From: CBDAPI01 sp964565865
Lineage (GTDB): Bacteria; Acidobacteriota; UBA6911; RPQK01; CBDAPI01
Assembly (NCBI GenBank): GCA_964565865.1
Contig: CAZMGM010000003.1
Span: 62,001-126,000, forward strand
DNA length: 64,000 bases
Direction of reading: 5' to 3'
Shown here: in pieces, positions 8,166 through 16,534 of the stretch
How the letters are laid out: the number at the start of each line of letters is the position of its first letter
Numbering within the stretch: the stretch's first letter is position 1
The notes under the pieces: generated by a model
Database searches by the model: none
Seen by the model: only the letters and a program-made list of their open reading frames with translations
What the model was told of the DNA's origin: nothing
Program-made: the position numbers and the translations under genes

Positions 8166-9081
8166 CTTTCAAGGAACTGTGCTTGGGGGAATCACGGGAA
8201 GCCCCGACTCTCCTTCTGAAGAGCGACTCCGCATTGCGGTTCAGCGGCGGGGACGACTGGCCAAAGGTTCTCTCGATTTGTTGCAGAGCGTAGGGCTCGA
8301 TTTCGACTACCACGAGGGACGCCTTTTTGCCCCCTGCAGTAACTTTCCTCTGGAATTGCTGTTTGTTCGCGACGACGACATCCCCGAATACGTGCAGGAC
8401 GGAGTTGCAGATCTGGGAATAGCCGGCCGAAACGTAGTCGAAGAGAAGGGGGGGGCCGTCGAATGTCTCGAGTCACTGGGCTTTGGGGGCTGCTGCCTAA
8501 AGATCGCGGTTCGGGAAGGAGGACCGCTAACAACGATCATGGATCTGGAAGGAAAGCGGATTGCAACCTCCCACCCCTCGATTCTTTTTCGTTACCTAAA
8601 GGAGAAGGGCCTTGATTCGACAGTCGTAGAGATCAGCGGCTCCGTGGAAATCACACCCATTCTCAACGTTGCCGATGCTGTCTGTGACCTGGTGTCCACG
8701 GGGTCGACACTCAAAATGAACGGTTTACGCCCGCTGGCCACCGTATTGGAGTCGGAAGCTGTTCTGATTGCCCATCCCGACCCGCCGGACGGGGAGCAGA
8801 AGGGGTCTTTTATTGAGCGTCTGCGGGCTCGGATGCGAAGCTGCCTGCGCGCCCGCAAGATGCGTTATCTTATGATGAATGTGCGCCGCAGCGATTGGGA
8901 CAGCCTGAAGAAGGTCCTACCCAATTTGAGCAGTCCAACCGTGTTGCCCCTGGCCCGGCCGGGCTGGATCGCCATCCATTCAGCCGTCCCCGAAGAGGCG
9001 GTCTGGAACACCATTGAGGAACTCACCCGTCGCGGTGCCCGGGACATTCTTTCGGTCCCGGTCGACATCATGGTGCCCTGA
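8158..9081 (+). CDS. hisG: ATP phosphoribosyltransferase, long form
   Basis: First enzyme of histidine synthesis: joins ATP and PRPP. The ATG at 8158 is chosen because GGAGG lies 9 nt upstream and the protein then starts shortly before the conserved LRIAVQRRGRLAKGS. The catalytic core contains DLGIAGRNVV and DLVSTGSTLKMNGL. A C-terminal regulatory domain of about 75 residues (from MRYLMMNV) makes this the long, directly histidine-inhibited form that needs no HisZ. The frame is open further upstream, but that part is out-of-frame reading through the TrpR-like gene. Confidence 0.95.
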   Translation: MNDFQGTVLGGITGSPDSPSEERLRIAVQRRGRLAKGSLDLLQSVGLDFDYHEGRLFAPCSNFPLELLFVRDDDIPEYVQDGVADLGIAGRNVVEEKGGAVECLESLGFGGCCLKIAVREGGPLTTIMDLEGKRIATSHPSILFRYLKEKGLDSTVVEISGSVEITPILNVADAVCDLVSTGSTLKMNGLRPLATVLESEAVLIAHPDPPDGEQKGSFIERLRARMRSCLRARKMRYLMMNVRRSDWDSLKKVLPNLSSPTVLPLARPGWIAIHSAVPEEAVWNTIEELTRRGARDILSVPVDIMVP

Positions 9082-11468
9082 TGAGAATTTTGCACCTTTC
9101 CGGCCTGAACAAGAAGGAACGGGATCGCTTGCTGGAGCGAGCTCCGCTGCGAGACGGCGAATCGATACGCCTGTGTGAAAACATCTTCGACCGAATCAAG
9201 ACCGGTGGAGATCGGGCCGTCAGGCACTTCACGCGCCGATTCGACGGCGTTGATGCAGAGCGCACCCTGGTCAGCGGCAAGGAGTTTGAAAGGGCGGCCC
9301 AAGGTGTCGGGAGGCAGGAGATTAAGGCCCTCAAGCAGGGTCTGGGAAACATTGAGAGATTTCATCGGAGCCAGTGCACCCGAGAGGAGCCCGAGGAAGT
9401 ACAACCGGGGGTGCAGTGCTGGAGGGAGAAACGCCCCGTTGACCCGGTCGGGTTATACGTGCCAGCGGGCAACGCGCCGCTCGCTTCGACCCTTCTTATG
9501 TTGGCAGTTCCGGCCCGCATTGCGGGTTGTTCTGATATTTCGGTCTGTGTGCCACCCCGAGAAGACGGGTCGGCCGACCCCTACGTCCTCTCTGCTGCAC
9601 GGCTTCTGGACATAAGCTCGGTGCACAAGATCGGCGGAGCACAGGCTATCGCTGCCCTAGTCTTCGGTACAGAGACCGTTTCTGCCGTTGCCAAAATTGT
9701 GGGACCGGGCAGCAGCATCGTGCAATCTGCAAAAGCTCTGGCGGTTCAGTACGGTATCGCCATTGACCTGCTGGCGGGCCCCAGCGAAATCCTGGTCGTC
9801 TCCGACGGGTCGGGCGATTCCAGATGGATTGCCGCCGACCTGATCTCCCAGGCCGAACACGGCAGAGACAGCCGAGCTGTCCTGGTCACCACCAGCCCTG
9901 AGCAGGCTGAGAAGGTGAGTCTCGAGGTGAGCACCCAGCTGATCGAACTTCCACGGCGTGAGTTCGCAGAGGAGGCTGTGGATAAGTCTTTCCTACTGGT
10001 GGCGCCCTCTCTGCAAGAGGCCCTCGAGTTCTCCAACGAATTCGCACCCGAGCATCTGGTACTACAGGTCTCGGATCCGCGGCACTGGATTGGGGTTGTT
10101 CGGTCAGCGGGATCAGTTTTCCTGGGACCCTACTCGCCGGTGGTGGCAGGCGACTATGCAAGTGGGACCAATCACACGCTGCCCACTTCGGGCACGGCGG
10201 CCGGCTATTCTGGAGTTTCAGTGGACACGTTCTTGCGCAAGATTAGTTTTCAGGAACTGAGCCGCTATGGACTGGAGACGCTTGCCCCGACGCTCCAGAC
10301 ACTGGCTCGGATGGAGGGTCTGGAAGGGCACGCCCGTGCCGTCGAGTGTCGCCTGGATGAGGGTTCCCGGGACTCGGAGGCGGAAGAAGTGTTCGGTCCC
10401 AATGACTGGAGGCGCGCAGGTATTGATGTGTCGGATCTGCCCGCTTACGAGGCAGCGCGCCTTAGTGGCGGAGAGGGACTTCTGCTCGATGCTAACGAAA
10501 GTCCTTTCGATGTTGAATGCCTCGGCATTGCGCTCAACCGTTATCCCGATCCTCACCAGCGGAAACTGCGCCGGGAGCTTGGTCTATACCTCCAGTGCGC
10601 GCCCGAGATGATCTTGGCCGGCTGCGGCTCAGATGAAGTTCTGGACTGGCTGATTCGTGCCTGCTGCAGGAGCAGCGGAGATGTGGTTGCCGTTGCCCAG
10701 CCCACCTACTCGATGTACCAGATCCTGGCTGCTTCTCACCGCGTTGGAGTGGTCCATCTATCGCTGGATGGGAAGTTCGACTTCCAGGCGAAAGATTTCC
10801 TGCAGCGAGCGACACCCCGGGTCAAGATCCTCTTCCTGTGCTCGCCGAACAATCCTACGGGAAACCGATTGAGCAGTGATGAAATTGAGATGACCTGCCG
10901 CCGCTGGGATGGGCTCGTCGTAGTGGACGAGGCCTATGTTGAGTTCGCGGAGGATCCTTCGCTCGCCCATCGCATCGACGAACTTTCTAACCTGGTGGTC
11001 GTGCGAACCCTGTCAAAGGCCTGGGGAAGGGCTTCGCTCCGGGTCGGGTATCTGGTGGCTCACCGGGAGATCATCAAGGGCCTGGAGAGAATCAAGGCCC
11101 CGTACAATCTGGGGGGACTGACGATGGCGTTGGCAATTGACTGCTTGAGACAAGCCGGAACTCAGGAAGCGCGGATCCAGCAGCTTCTCGAGGAGCGACA
11201 ACGCGTGCAGGATGAGCTAAGAAGTGTTCCAGGGGTCCTGCAAGTCTTCCCATCCGAGGCCAACTTCATCTTGTTCCGTTGCGAAAATGCCAGCGAGTTG
11301 TGCTCCCGACTCAGGGATAGAAAGATTGTGGTACGGGACCGCAGCGGGTTGCCTGAGCTGGCTAGTACGATTCGGGTCACCGTAGGTAGACCTGAGGAAA
11401 ACTCACGATTTCTGTCTGAATTAAAGGAAGTGCTCTATGACACAGATTGCCAGTCCGAGATTTGCTGA
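9081..11468 (+). CDS. hisD-hisC: Histidinol dehydrogenase-histidinol-phosphate aminotransferase fusion
   Basis: One uninterrupted 795-codon frame. Residues 1 to about 425 are HisD with its catalytic and metal residues in place: Q257 and H260 (QAEHGRD), E324 and H325 (APEHL), D358 (DYASGTNH), E412 and H417 (EGLEGHA). A linker of roughly 15 acidic residues leads to HisC from about 443 to 795, with ANESP, CSPNNPTG, VVVDEAYVEF and the PLP lysine K646 in RTLSKAWG. The two activities are the last oxidation (HisD) and the transamination two steps earlier (HisC). They are normally separate, adjacent genes. It overlaps hisG by 1 nt and hisB by 32 nt. Both halves look catalytically complete. Confidence 0.93.
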   Translation: MRILHLSGLNKKERDRLLERAPLRDGESIRLCENIFDRIKTGGDRAVRHFTRRFDGVDAERTLVSGKEFERAAQGVGRQEIKALKQGLGNIERFHRSQCTREEPEEVQPGVQCWREKRPVDPVGLYVPAGNAPLASTLLMLAVPARIAGCSDISVCVPPREDGSADPYVLSAARLLDISSVHKIGGAQAIAALVFGTETVSAVAKIVGPGSSIVQSAKALAVQYGIAIDLLAGPSEILVVSDGSGDSRWIAADLISQAEHGRDSRAVLVTTSPEQAEKVSLEVSTQLIELPRREFAEEAVDKSFLLVAPSLQEALEFSNEFAPEHLVLQVSDPRHWIGVVRSAGSVFLGPYSPVVAGDYASGTNHTLPTSGTAAGYSGVSVDTFLRKISFQELSRYGLETLAPTLQTLARMEGLEGHARAVECRLDEGSRDSEAEEVFGPNDWRRAGIDVSDLPAYEAARLSGGEGLLLDANESPFDVECLGIALNRYPDPHQRKLRRELGLYLQCAPEMILAGCGSDEVLDWLIRACCRSSGDVVAVAQPTYSMYQILAASHRVGVVHLSLDGKFDFQAKDFLQRATPRVKILFLCSPNNPTGNRLSSDEIEMTCRRWDGLVVVDEAYVEFAEDPSLAHRIDELSNLVVVRTLSKAWGRASLRVGYLVAHREIIKGLERIKAPYNLGGLTMALAIDCLRQAGTQEARIQQLLEERQRVQDELRSVPGVLQVFPSEANFILFRCENASELCSRLRDRKIVVRDRSGLPELASTIRVTVGRPEENSRFLSELKEVLYDTDCQSEIC

Positions 11469-12057
11469 ACTCTCACGGAAAACCCTAGAAACCCGGATTC
11501 GCGTAGCCCTTAACCTGGACGGCGAGGGCCGCGTGAAGATAGGGGTGGGCATCCCTTTTCTAGAGCATATGCTGCACCTCCTAGGCCACCGCGCGGGCCT
11601 GGATCTAGATATTGAAGCTTCCGGGGATCTGGAGGTGGATGACCACCACGTCACAGAAGACGTTGCCATCGTTTTAGGGCGCGCCCTACGGGAGACTCTG
11701 GGAGAGAAAAAAGGCATCCGCCGTTATGGTTCGGTCATGATGCCTATGGATGAGGTGCTGGTGGCAGTTGCCGTCGATCTTTCGGGCCGTAGCTGTTTCG
11801 TCACTAACTACTCACCAAAACGGGAGTCAGTTGGGGCTCTTTCCACCGAAATGGTTCCGCATTTCTTCAGGACTCTTGCAAACGAGGCGAGGTTCACCCT
11901 GCACATGAATTTCCTGAGCCAAGGAGAAAACGAGCATCATCGTATTGAGGCACTTTTCAAGGGGATCGGTCAGGCTCTTGGGCAGGCAGCCGAGAGGCTG
12001 GCGGGTCAGGCTTTGGCCGTTCCGTCCACCAAAGGAGTTCTGGAGGGTGCCGGATGA
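11437..12057 (+). CDS. hisB: Imidazoleglycerol-phosphate dehydratase
   Basis: 206 residues, monofunctional (no phosphatase domain). Manganese-ligand motifs are present in order: FLEHMLHLLGHRAG, DDHHVTEDVAI, and ENEHHRIEALFKGI. AAAGGAAG precedes the ATG, which lies inside the end of the upstream fusion gene. The stop overlaps hisH by 4 nt. The signature DDHH is followed by VTED where TVED is more usual, a minor change. Confidence 0.95.
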   Translation: MTQIASPRFAELSRKTLETRIRVALNLDGEGRVKIGVGIPFLEHMLHLLGHRAGLDLDIEASGDLEVDDHHVTEDVAIVLGRALRETLGEKKGIRRYGSVMMPMDEVLVAVAVDLSGRSCFVTNYSPKRESVGALSTEMVPHFFRTLANEARFTLHMNFLSQGENEHHRIEALFKGIGQALGQAAERLAGQALAVPSTKGVLEGAG

Positions 12058-12665
12058 TTGCGGTAGTGGATTACAGCGCAGGAAACCTGCACAGCGTGGC
12101 CCGGGCTTTGAACTACCTTGGCGTCCAACACACCCCTACCTCTGAGGCAGACCGGATAAGTGAAGCCAGCGCAGTGATTCTGCCGGGTGTCGGTTCCGCT
12201 GGACATGCCATGCGGTCGCTGTCAGACGCTGGCCTGTTGGGGACACTGCAGAAGCTGGATCGTCCCTTTCTGGGGGTCTGTCTGGGCCTTCAGCTGCTCT
12301 TTGAGTCGACGGCGGAAGGAGAGGAAGACTGTCTGGCCATTTTGGAGGGACGCGTCTCCCGGTTCTCCTCTCCTGGCCTCAAGGTGCCCCACGTGGGCTG
12401 GAACCGGGTGTGCCGCAAGGAAGTGACAGCCGGAGGGCTTCTGGAGGGGATTCGAGAAGGGAGCTATTTCTATTTCGTGCACAGTTTCTTTGCACCCGTC
12501 ACGCCCCAGTTAACCCTGGCGAGCAGCACTCATGGCCCTTTCGAGTTCTCGGCAGTCGTCCACTCGCGAAACTACTGGGGCGTGCAATTCCATCCCGAGC
12601 TTTCAGGTCCCTGTGGCCTCAAGCTACTTCAGAATTTCGTTCAGATCGCACGATGTTGGTCATAG
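12054..12665 (+). CDS. hisH: Imidazole glycerol phosphate synthase, glutaminase subunit
   Basis: 203 residues of a class I glutamine amidotransferase. The nucleophile cysteine is in GVCLGLQLLFE and the His-Glu pair in QFHPELSG. It supplies ammonia to HisF. The start overlaps hisB by 4 nt (ATGA) and the end overlaps hisA by 13 nt. Confidence 0.95.
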   Translation: MIAVVDYSAGNLHSVARALNYLGVQHTPTSEADRISEASAVILPGVGSAGHAMRSLSDAGLLGTLQKLDRPFLGVCLGLQLLFESTAEGEEDCLAILEGRVSRFSSPGLKVPHVGWNRVCRKEVTAGGLLEGIREGSYFYFVHSFFAPVTPQLTLASSTHGPFEFSAVVHSRNYWGVQFHPELSGPCGLKLLQNFVQIARCWS

Positions 12666-13372
12666 CTGCAATCGATTTGATCGCAGGGCGTTGCGTCCGT
12701 CTGTTGAAAGGGGACTATGGGCGCAGGACGGAGTATGCCATGGACCCTGTGGAACAGGCGCTGTCACTCCAGAAATCTGGTTTCTCCCGGGTCCACATCA
12801 TTGATCTGGACGGAGCCCGTGACGGTGAACTGCAGCATTTTCCGATTATCCGCAGGGTCGTCTCCTCGCTGGATCTTCCTGTGCAGGTGGGTGGCGGTAT
12901 CCGGACTTCCAACGAGGTTGCCCGGCTGGCTGTTCTGCAGGGATCCTTCTTGATTCTGGGGAGTTCCGCCCTGCTAGAACCGAAAGCTGTGGAGACCTGG
13001 GTCCAAGAATGGGGAAGCGACCGGTTCATTGTAAGCCTCGATCTGGACGGCGACAATCTGCGTACTCACGGATGGAAGAAAAGTGCCCCACTGAAACTGC
13101 CCGAGGCGTTGGACCTGATCGGCGGCTGGGGTATCCGGCAGGTCATCTGTACGGATATCAATCGAGATGGTACCCTGAGCGGTCCCAATCTGCAGCTCCT
13201 AGAGGGCCTTGTCGGATCGGTCGCCGGGGGAACTACGGTCATTGCAGCGGGCGGAGTCTCCCGCCCGGAGCAGATATCCCAACTGGCGCGAGTGGGTGTT
13301 GGTGGAGTTGTGATTGGGAGGGCGCTTTATGAGAGCGATATTCCAGAGAGGGAATTTGCCAATGCTGGCTAA
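12653..13372 (+). CDS. hisA: ProFAR isomerase
   Basis: 239 residues from the ATG at 12653, giving the usual N-terminus MLVIAAIDLIAGRCVRL. The two catalytic aspartates of the (beta/alpha)8 barrel are in AIDLIAG and CTDINRDGT. Phosphate-binding glycine loops QVGGGIRT and AAGGVS are intact. It opens the ring of the ProFAR intermediate for HisF/HisH. The frame continues open upstream but only inside hisH. Confidence 0.94.
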   Translation: MLVIAAIDLIAGRCVRLLKGDYGRRTEYAMDPVEQALSLQKSGFSRVHIIDLDGARDGELQHFPIIRRVVSSLDLPVQVGGGIRTSNEVARLAVLQGSFLILGSSALLEPKAVETWVQEWGSDRFIVSLDLDGDNLRTHGWKKSAPLKLPEALDLIGGWGIRQVICTDINRDGTLSGPNLQLLEGLVGSVAGGTTVIAAGGVSRPEQISQLARVGVGGVVIGRALYESDIPEREFANAG

Positions 13373-14125
13373 ACGCATCATCCCGTGTCTGGACGTGAAG
13401 GGTGGTCGGGTGGTCAAGGGAGNNNNNNNNNNGTCCGGTTCCGCAACCTTCGAGACTGCGGGGAACCAGCCAGACTTGGAAAACACTACAGCGACGAAGG
13501 CGCCGACGAACTTGTCTTTCTTGACATAACCGCAACCTTGGACGGTCGTGAAACCATGCTCGAATGGGTGAATGATGTCGCCCGAGAAGTGTTCATACCT
13601 TTTACGGTGGGAGGCGGGATTAGCAAGCTGGACCATATCAGCCAGTTGCTCAAGGCCGGCGCCGACCGGGTCTCCATCAACAGTGGTGCGGTCAAAACCC
13701 CAGACCTGATTGCCGCGGGGGCGGAGAAGTTCGGGAGCCAGTGCATTGTGGCGGCAATCGACGCTCGGAGAGAGGCAGGCATGTGGAGAGTGTTTGTCGC
13801 CGGCGGACGCCGGAAAACAGATCTGGAGGTGCTTTCCTGGTCCACACAACTTGAGAAACGGGGTGCCGGAGAAATTCTGTTGACTTCGATGGATCGGGAC
13901 GGCACCAGAGATGGATACGACCTGGAACTCCTCGCCGAGGTATCCAGCCGTCTCTCCATTCCAGTCATAGCGTCAGGAGGAGTCGGAGAATTGTCACACC
14001 TGTCCGAAGGACTGGCAGCCGGAGCCGAGGCGGTTCTTGCCGCCAGTATTTTTCACGACGGCCAGTACTCCATCGCCGAAGCGAAGGGATTTCTGGCCGC
14101 ACAGGGAGTTGAGGTGAGGATATGA
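13362..14125 (+). CDS. hisF: Imidazole glycerol phosphate synthase, cyclase subunit (broken by an N block)
   Basis: The ATG at 13362 gives MLAKRIIPCLDVKGGRVVKG, the normal HisF N-terminus with the first catalytic aspartate. A 10-N block follows, and the rest resumes in another frame as VRFRNLRDCGEPARL, with the second catalytic aspartate in AAIDARR and phosphate loops GGGIS and ASGGVGE. In other HisF proteins VVKG is followed directly by a VxFxNLRD segment, so nothing appears to be missing and the frame change is an artefact of the block. It overlaps hisA by 11 nt and hisIE by 4 nt. Confidence 0.92.
13423..13432. other. Assembly gap of 10 N in hisF
   Basis: Ten undetermined bases. Comparison with the expected HisF sequence suggests the flanks abut, or overlap by the single g on each side, rather than being separated by ten bases. 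Confidence 0.95.
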
Positions 14126-14772
14126 AGCAGGCCTTGGAGTTTCAGGAGCAACCGGACTGGTCCAAAATGGGCGATCTCATCCCTGCAGTTGTGCAGGACG
14201 CGGACACGGGACGAATCCTGATGTTGGCCTACATGAACCCGGCCGCCTGGAAGGCCACCCTGACGTCCGGTCAAGCCTACTTCTGGAGTCGGAGTCGGCA
14301 AAGTCTGTGGAAAAAAGGAGAGACTTCGGGAAATGTTCTGAACGTAACCGAGCTTGCCCTGGACTGCGATTCCGATGCGATTCTCGTCCTGGCCCGGCCT
14401 ACCGGTCCCACCTGTCATAAAGGTCCTCGCTCCTGCTTTCTCAGTGACGATACAATCCACTTCTTCGAGTTTCTCCCGTTTCTTCAGGCCGTCATCCCAA
14501 AGCGTCTTCNNNNNNNNNNCCGGCGCCTGGTCGACAAGAATGAAGACGAAGCCGCCAGGAAGGTGGGCGAGGAAGCTATCGAGGTCATCCTGGCCTCTCG
14601 GCTGGATGCAGCAGAACTAGTGGCGGAATCGGCCGATCTGATTTTCCACCTTCTCGTTCTAATGACCCGCCAGGGAGTCGGCTACGACGAGGTCATAGCC
14701 GAGCTGATGGCGCGACGGCCGCAACGCGACTCGGGGGACTTTAACCACGGTCAGGCGGGGCGGAACGCATGA
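14122..14772 (+). CDS. hisIE: Bifunctional phosphoribosyl-AMP cyclohydrolase / phosphoribosyl-ATP pyrophosphatase
   Basis: HisI occupies about residues 1-115, with zinc/magnesium motifs LDCDSDA and TCHKGPRSCF. HisE follows, with VGEEAIEVILA and ESADLIFHLLVL. The two domains carry out steps 2 and 3 of histidine synthesis. A 10-N block lies at the HisI-HisE junction; the frame is kept across it, but several residues of the usual PPxGSYT-type segment are missing, so the true gap is probably longer. Last gene of the operon. Confidence 0.93.
   Translation: MKQALEFQEQPDWSKMGDLIPAVVQDADTGRILMLAYMNPAAWKATLTSGQAYFWSRSRQSLWKKGETSGNVLNVTELALDCDSDAILVLARPTGPTCHKGPRSCFLSDDTIHFFEFLPFLQAVIPKRLXXXXRRLVDKNEDEAARKVGEEAIEVILASRLDAAELVAESADLIFHLLVLMTRQGVGYDEVIAELMARRPQRDSGDFNHGQAGRNA
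14510..14519. other. Assembly gap of 10 N in hisIE
   Basis: Ten undetermined bases between VIPKRL and RRLVDKNEDE. HisE proteins usually have about ten residues here, so I expect a real gap near 28 nt (10 plus a multiple of 3, because the frame is preserved). Confidence 0.95.
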
Positions 14773-14779
14773 CGGGCGG

Positions 14780-15685
14780 TCAGACGGAGGCGGGGAAGGT
14801 CGGGTACTGGTCGACGTCGTACCGCTTTCCCGCTATGAAGGCCTGTACATAGGAGTCCGTTGAACCCTTGAGCGCCGCCAGGTCTCCTTCGAAGCGGATT
14901 TCGCCGTCCTTCAGAAGAATGATTTGGTCAGCCACGATTTCCATGCAGTGCAGGTCGTGGGTGACCACCACAGAGGTCAGTTGTTCCTGTCGGTTCAGCT
15001 TTCGGATCAAGCGGCTGAGAGATTTCCCGATGATCGGATCCACACCGGTAGTCGGTTCATCATAGAGGATGACCTCCGGGTTGTTTGCAATGGCCCGTGC
15101 AATTGCAACCTGTTTTTTCCCGCCGGCACTTAGTTCGTTGAATCGGCTGGCTCCCATGCCCTCCAGTTCAACGGCGTTCAAGAGGTATGCCACTCGCGAT
15201 TGAATCGCCCTTTCATCCGTTATCCCCTGCTCCCGCAGTGGATACGCAATATTCTCTCCTACGTCCAGAAAGTCGAAGACCGCTCCATGTTGGAATACAT
15301 AGGACATCCTCTTTCGCACTTCCAGAAGTTCGCCTTCCGACATGCCTCCGACGTCCTGGCCCTTGAAAAGAACCCACCCCCGATCAGGCTTGAGAAATCC
15401 GGCAATTAGTTTGAGCAGGACGCTCTTTCCCGTACCGCTCTGGCCGAGGATTCCCACTGTCTTGCCTTTTCTTATTGTGAGTGAGATGGAACTCAAAACC
15501 GGATGGTCGAAAGACTTTGAGAGGTCGAGGACCTTGATGACGTCCACTCCCTTGAACTCGTCCAGGGGAATTCTCCGGCGCTTTGGTTGCCGGTGTTTTT
15601 GGCGCAATAGCGGCCGGGCAAACAAACCCACCACTATGGCCAGGTAAAGAACCAGAAGGAGGGCAATGAAAGCGTTGAAAAACAT
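14780..15685 (-). CDS. ABC transporter ATPase, MlaF/Mkl type, with N-terminal membrane helix
   Basis: Walker A GQSGTGKS, signature ELSAGGKKQ, Walker B VILYDEPTTGVDP and the H-loop VVVTHD are intact. The sequence is closest in style to MlaF/Mkl ATPases that power retrograde lipid or MCE-linked transport. Unusually, the ATPase is preceded by a hydrophobic helix (about residues 3-27) and a basic patch (RQKHRQPKRRR), which would tether it to the inner membrane. The usual partners (MlaE permease, MCE protein) are not adjacent. It ends 7 bp from hisIE, convergently. Confidence 0.85.
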   Translation of the reverse strand: MFFNAFIALLLVLYLAIVVGLFARPLLRQKHRQPKRRRIPLDEFKGVDVIKVLDLSKSFDHPVLSSISLTIRKGKTVGILGQSGTGKSVLLKLIAGFLKPDRGWVLFKGQDVGGMSEGELLEVRKRMSYVFQHGAVFDFLDVGENIAYPLREQGITDERAIQSRVAYLLNAVELEGMGASRFNELSAGGKKQVAIARAIANNPEVILYDEPTTGVDPIIGKSLSRLIRKLNRQEQLTSVVVTHDLHCMEIVADQIILLKDGEIRFEGDLAALKGSTDSYVQAFIAGKRYDVDQYPTFPASV

Positions 15686-15810
15686 CTGCCATTTCTATCA
15701 TACGCAACCCTTTGGCCTGGGATAATTCAGGAAGTTTCCAGGCGGAGTAGAAAAATTTGTTCGAGAATCCGAGTTCCGGGAGGGCAAGACCCCGGGAGTC
15801 TAGAGGTATC

Positions 15811-15825
15811 CATTTCCTGGAAATG
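15811..15825. repeat. Short perfect palindrome
   Basis: CATTTCC-T-GGAAATG, perfect 7-bp arms around one base, in the 257-bp gap between the ABC ATPase and the next minus-strand gene. It could be an operator, or chance; nothing else is recognised in this gap. Confidence 0.3.
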
Positions 15826-15942
15826 TCCGGGATTTGAACTCCAAATGGCAGGGCAGGGTATGAGTGGTGCGGCGAGAAGTCGTACTGAGATCCTCCGGAC
15901 GCCGGGCTGAATAGACCCCACAGCCGCTAGGCAATACTTCCG

Positions 15943-16293
15943 TCAATGACGTATCTGAAATCGGGTCAGCTTTTGGGCCATCGCCTTTTGATGCTCCTTG
16001 TCGCTCAGCAGGTACGCTTCCACCCATTCGCGAAGATCTGCCTGACTCATTTCTAGCACCTCGCAGACCCACTGCAAGCTACCAGGATAATTCTCTTCTG
16101 AGGAAAACCAGTCCAGAGCATCCTCTCGCCACAGTCGCCATTCCTTGTTGGAGGTCTTTTTTGGTGACACTATATCCCGAAAGGCCTGCAGCAGGATGCC
16201 CAGCGAGAGATTCCTGAGGGAAGAGTCAGGCTTGTGCTCGTGGGGATAAAGCCCCGTACTTTCTAGGGTTGAACTGTTTCTTTGCTGTTTCAC
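15943..16293 (-). CDS. Conserved-looking hypothetical protein
   Basis: 116 residues, not assigned to a named family. A tryptophan-rich core (EWRLWREDALDWFSSEE, then GSLQWVCEVL and LREWVEAYL) gives it the look of a real folded protein, and I recall similar WF..D/E...S...VCE.L patterns in short hypotheticals of myxobacteria and acidobacteria. No signal peptide or membrane helix. It is divergent from tpx across an AT-rich region. Confidence 0.6.
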   Translation of the reverse strand: MKQQRNSSTLESTGLYPHEHKPDSSLRNLSLGILLQAFRDIVSPKKTSNKEWRLWREDALDWFSSEENYPGSLQWVCEVLEMSQADLREWVEAYLLSDKEHQKAMAQKLTRFQIRH

Positions 16294-16422
16294 GAATTCT
16301 GCGGGTTGCTTTCTATCGGTTCCGGGAAATATTGATCTTTTCTCTCCGACCTCTTTGACGTTCGCCAGCCGGAAAAGTTTCGTTTCGAGGTGAACTATAT
16401 GGTCACATCAATCCATATATGT

Positions 16423-16440
16423 TCAACTATAAATAGTTGA
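16423..16440. promoter_or_regulatory. 18-bp perfect palindrome upstream of tpx
   Basis: TCAACTATAAATAGTTGA has perfect 8-bp arms around a 2-bp centre. It overlaps the likely -35 box of tpx and lies in a strikingly AT-rich stretch. Size and symmetry fit a MarR- or winged-helix-type operator; the regulator is unknown. Confidence 0.55.
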
Positions 16441-16466
16441 TATGACATAACTTAAATAGATATATG
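16437..16466 (+). promoter_or_regulatory. Candidate tpx promoter
   Basis: TTGATA at 16437-16442 and TATATG at 16461-16466, spacing 18 bp, about 69 nt upstream of the tpx start. The -35 shares bases with the palindrome at 16423-16440, so binding there would block transcription. Confidence 0.4.
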
Positions 16467-16534
16467 TATAGACAGATTCCAGGATGAATCTTTTGGTGTA
16501 CAATGCACAAGCTATTCTAAAGGAGGATGTTGAA

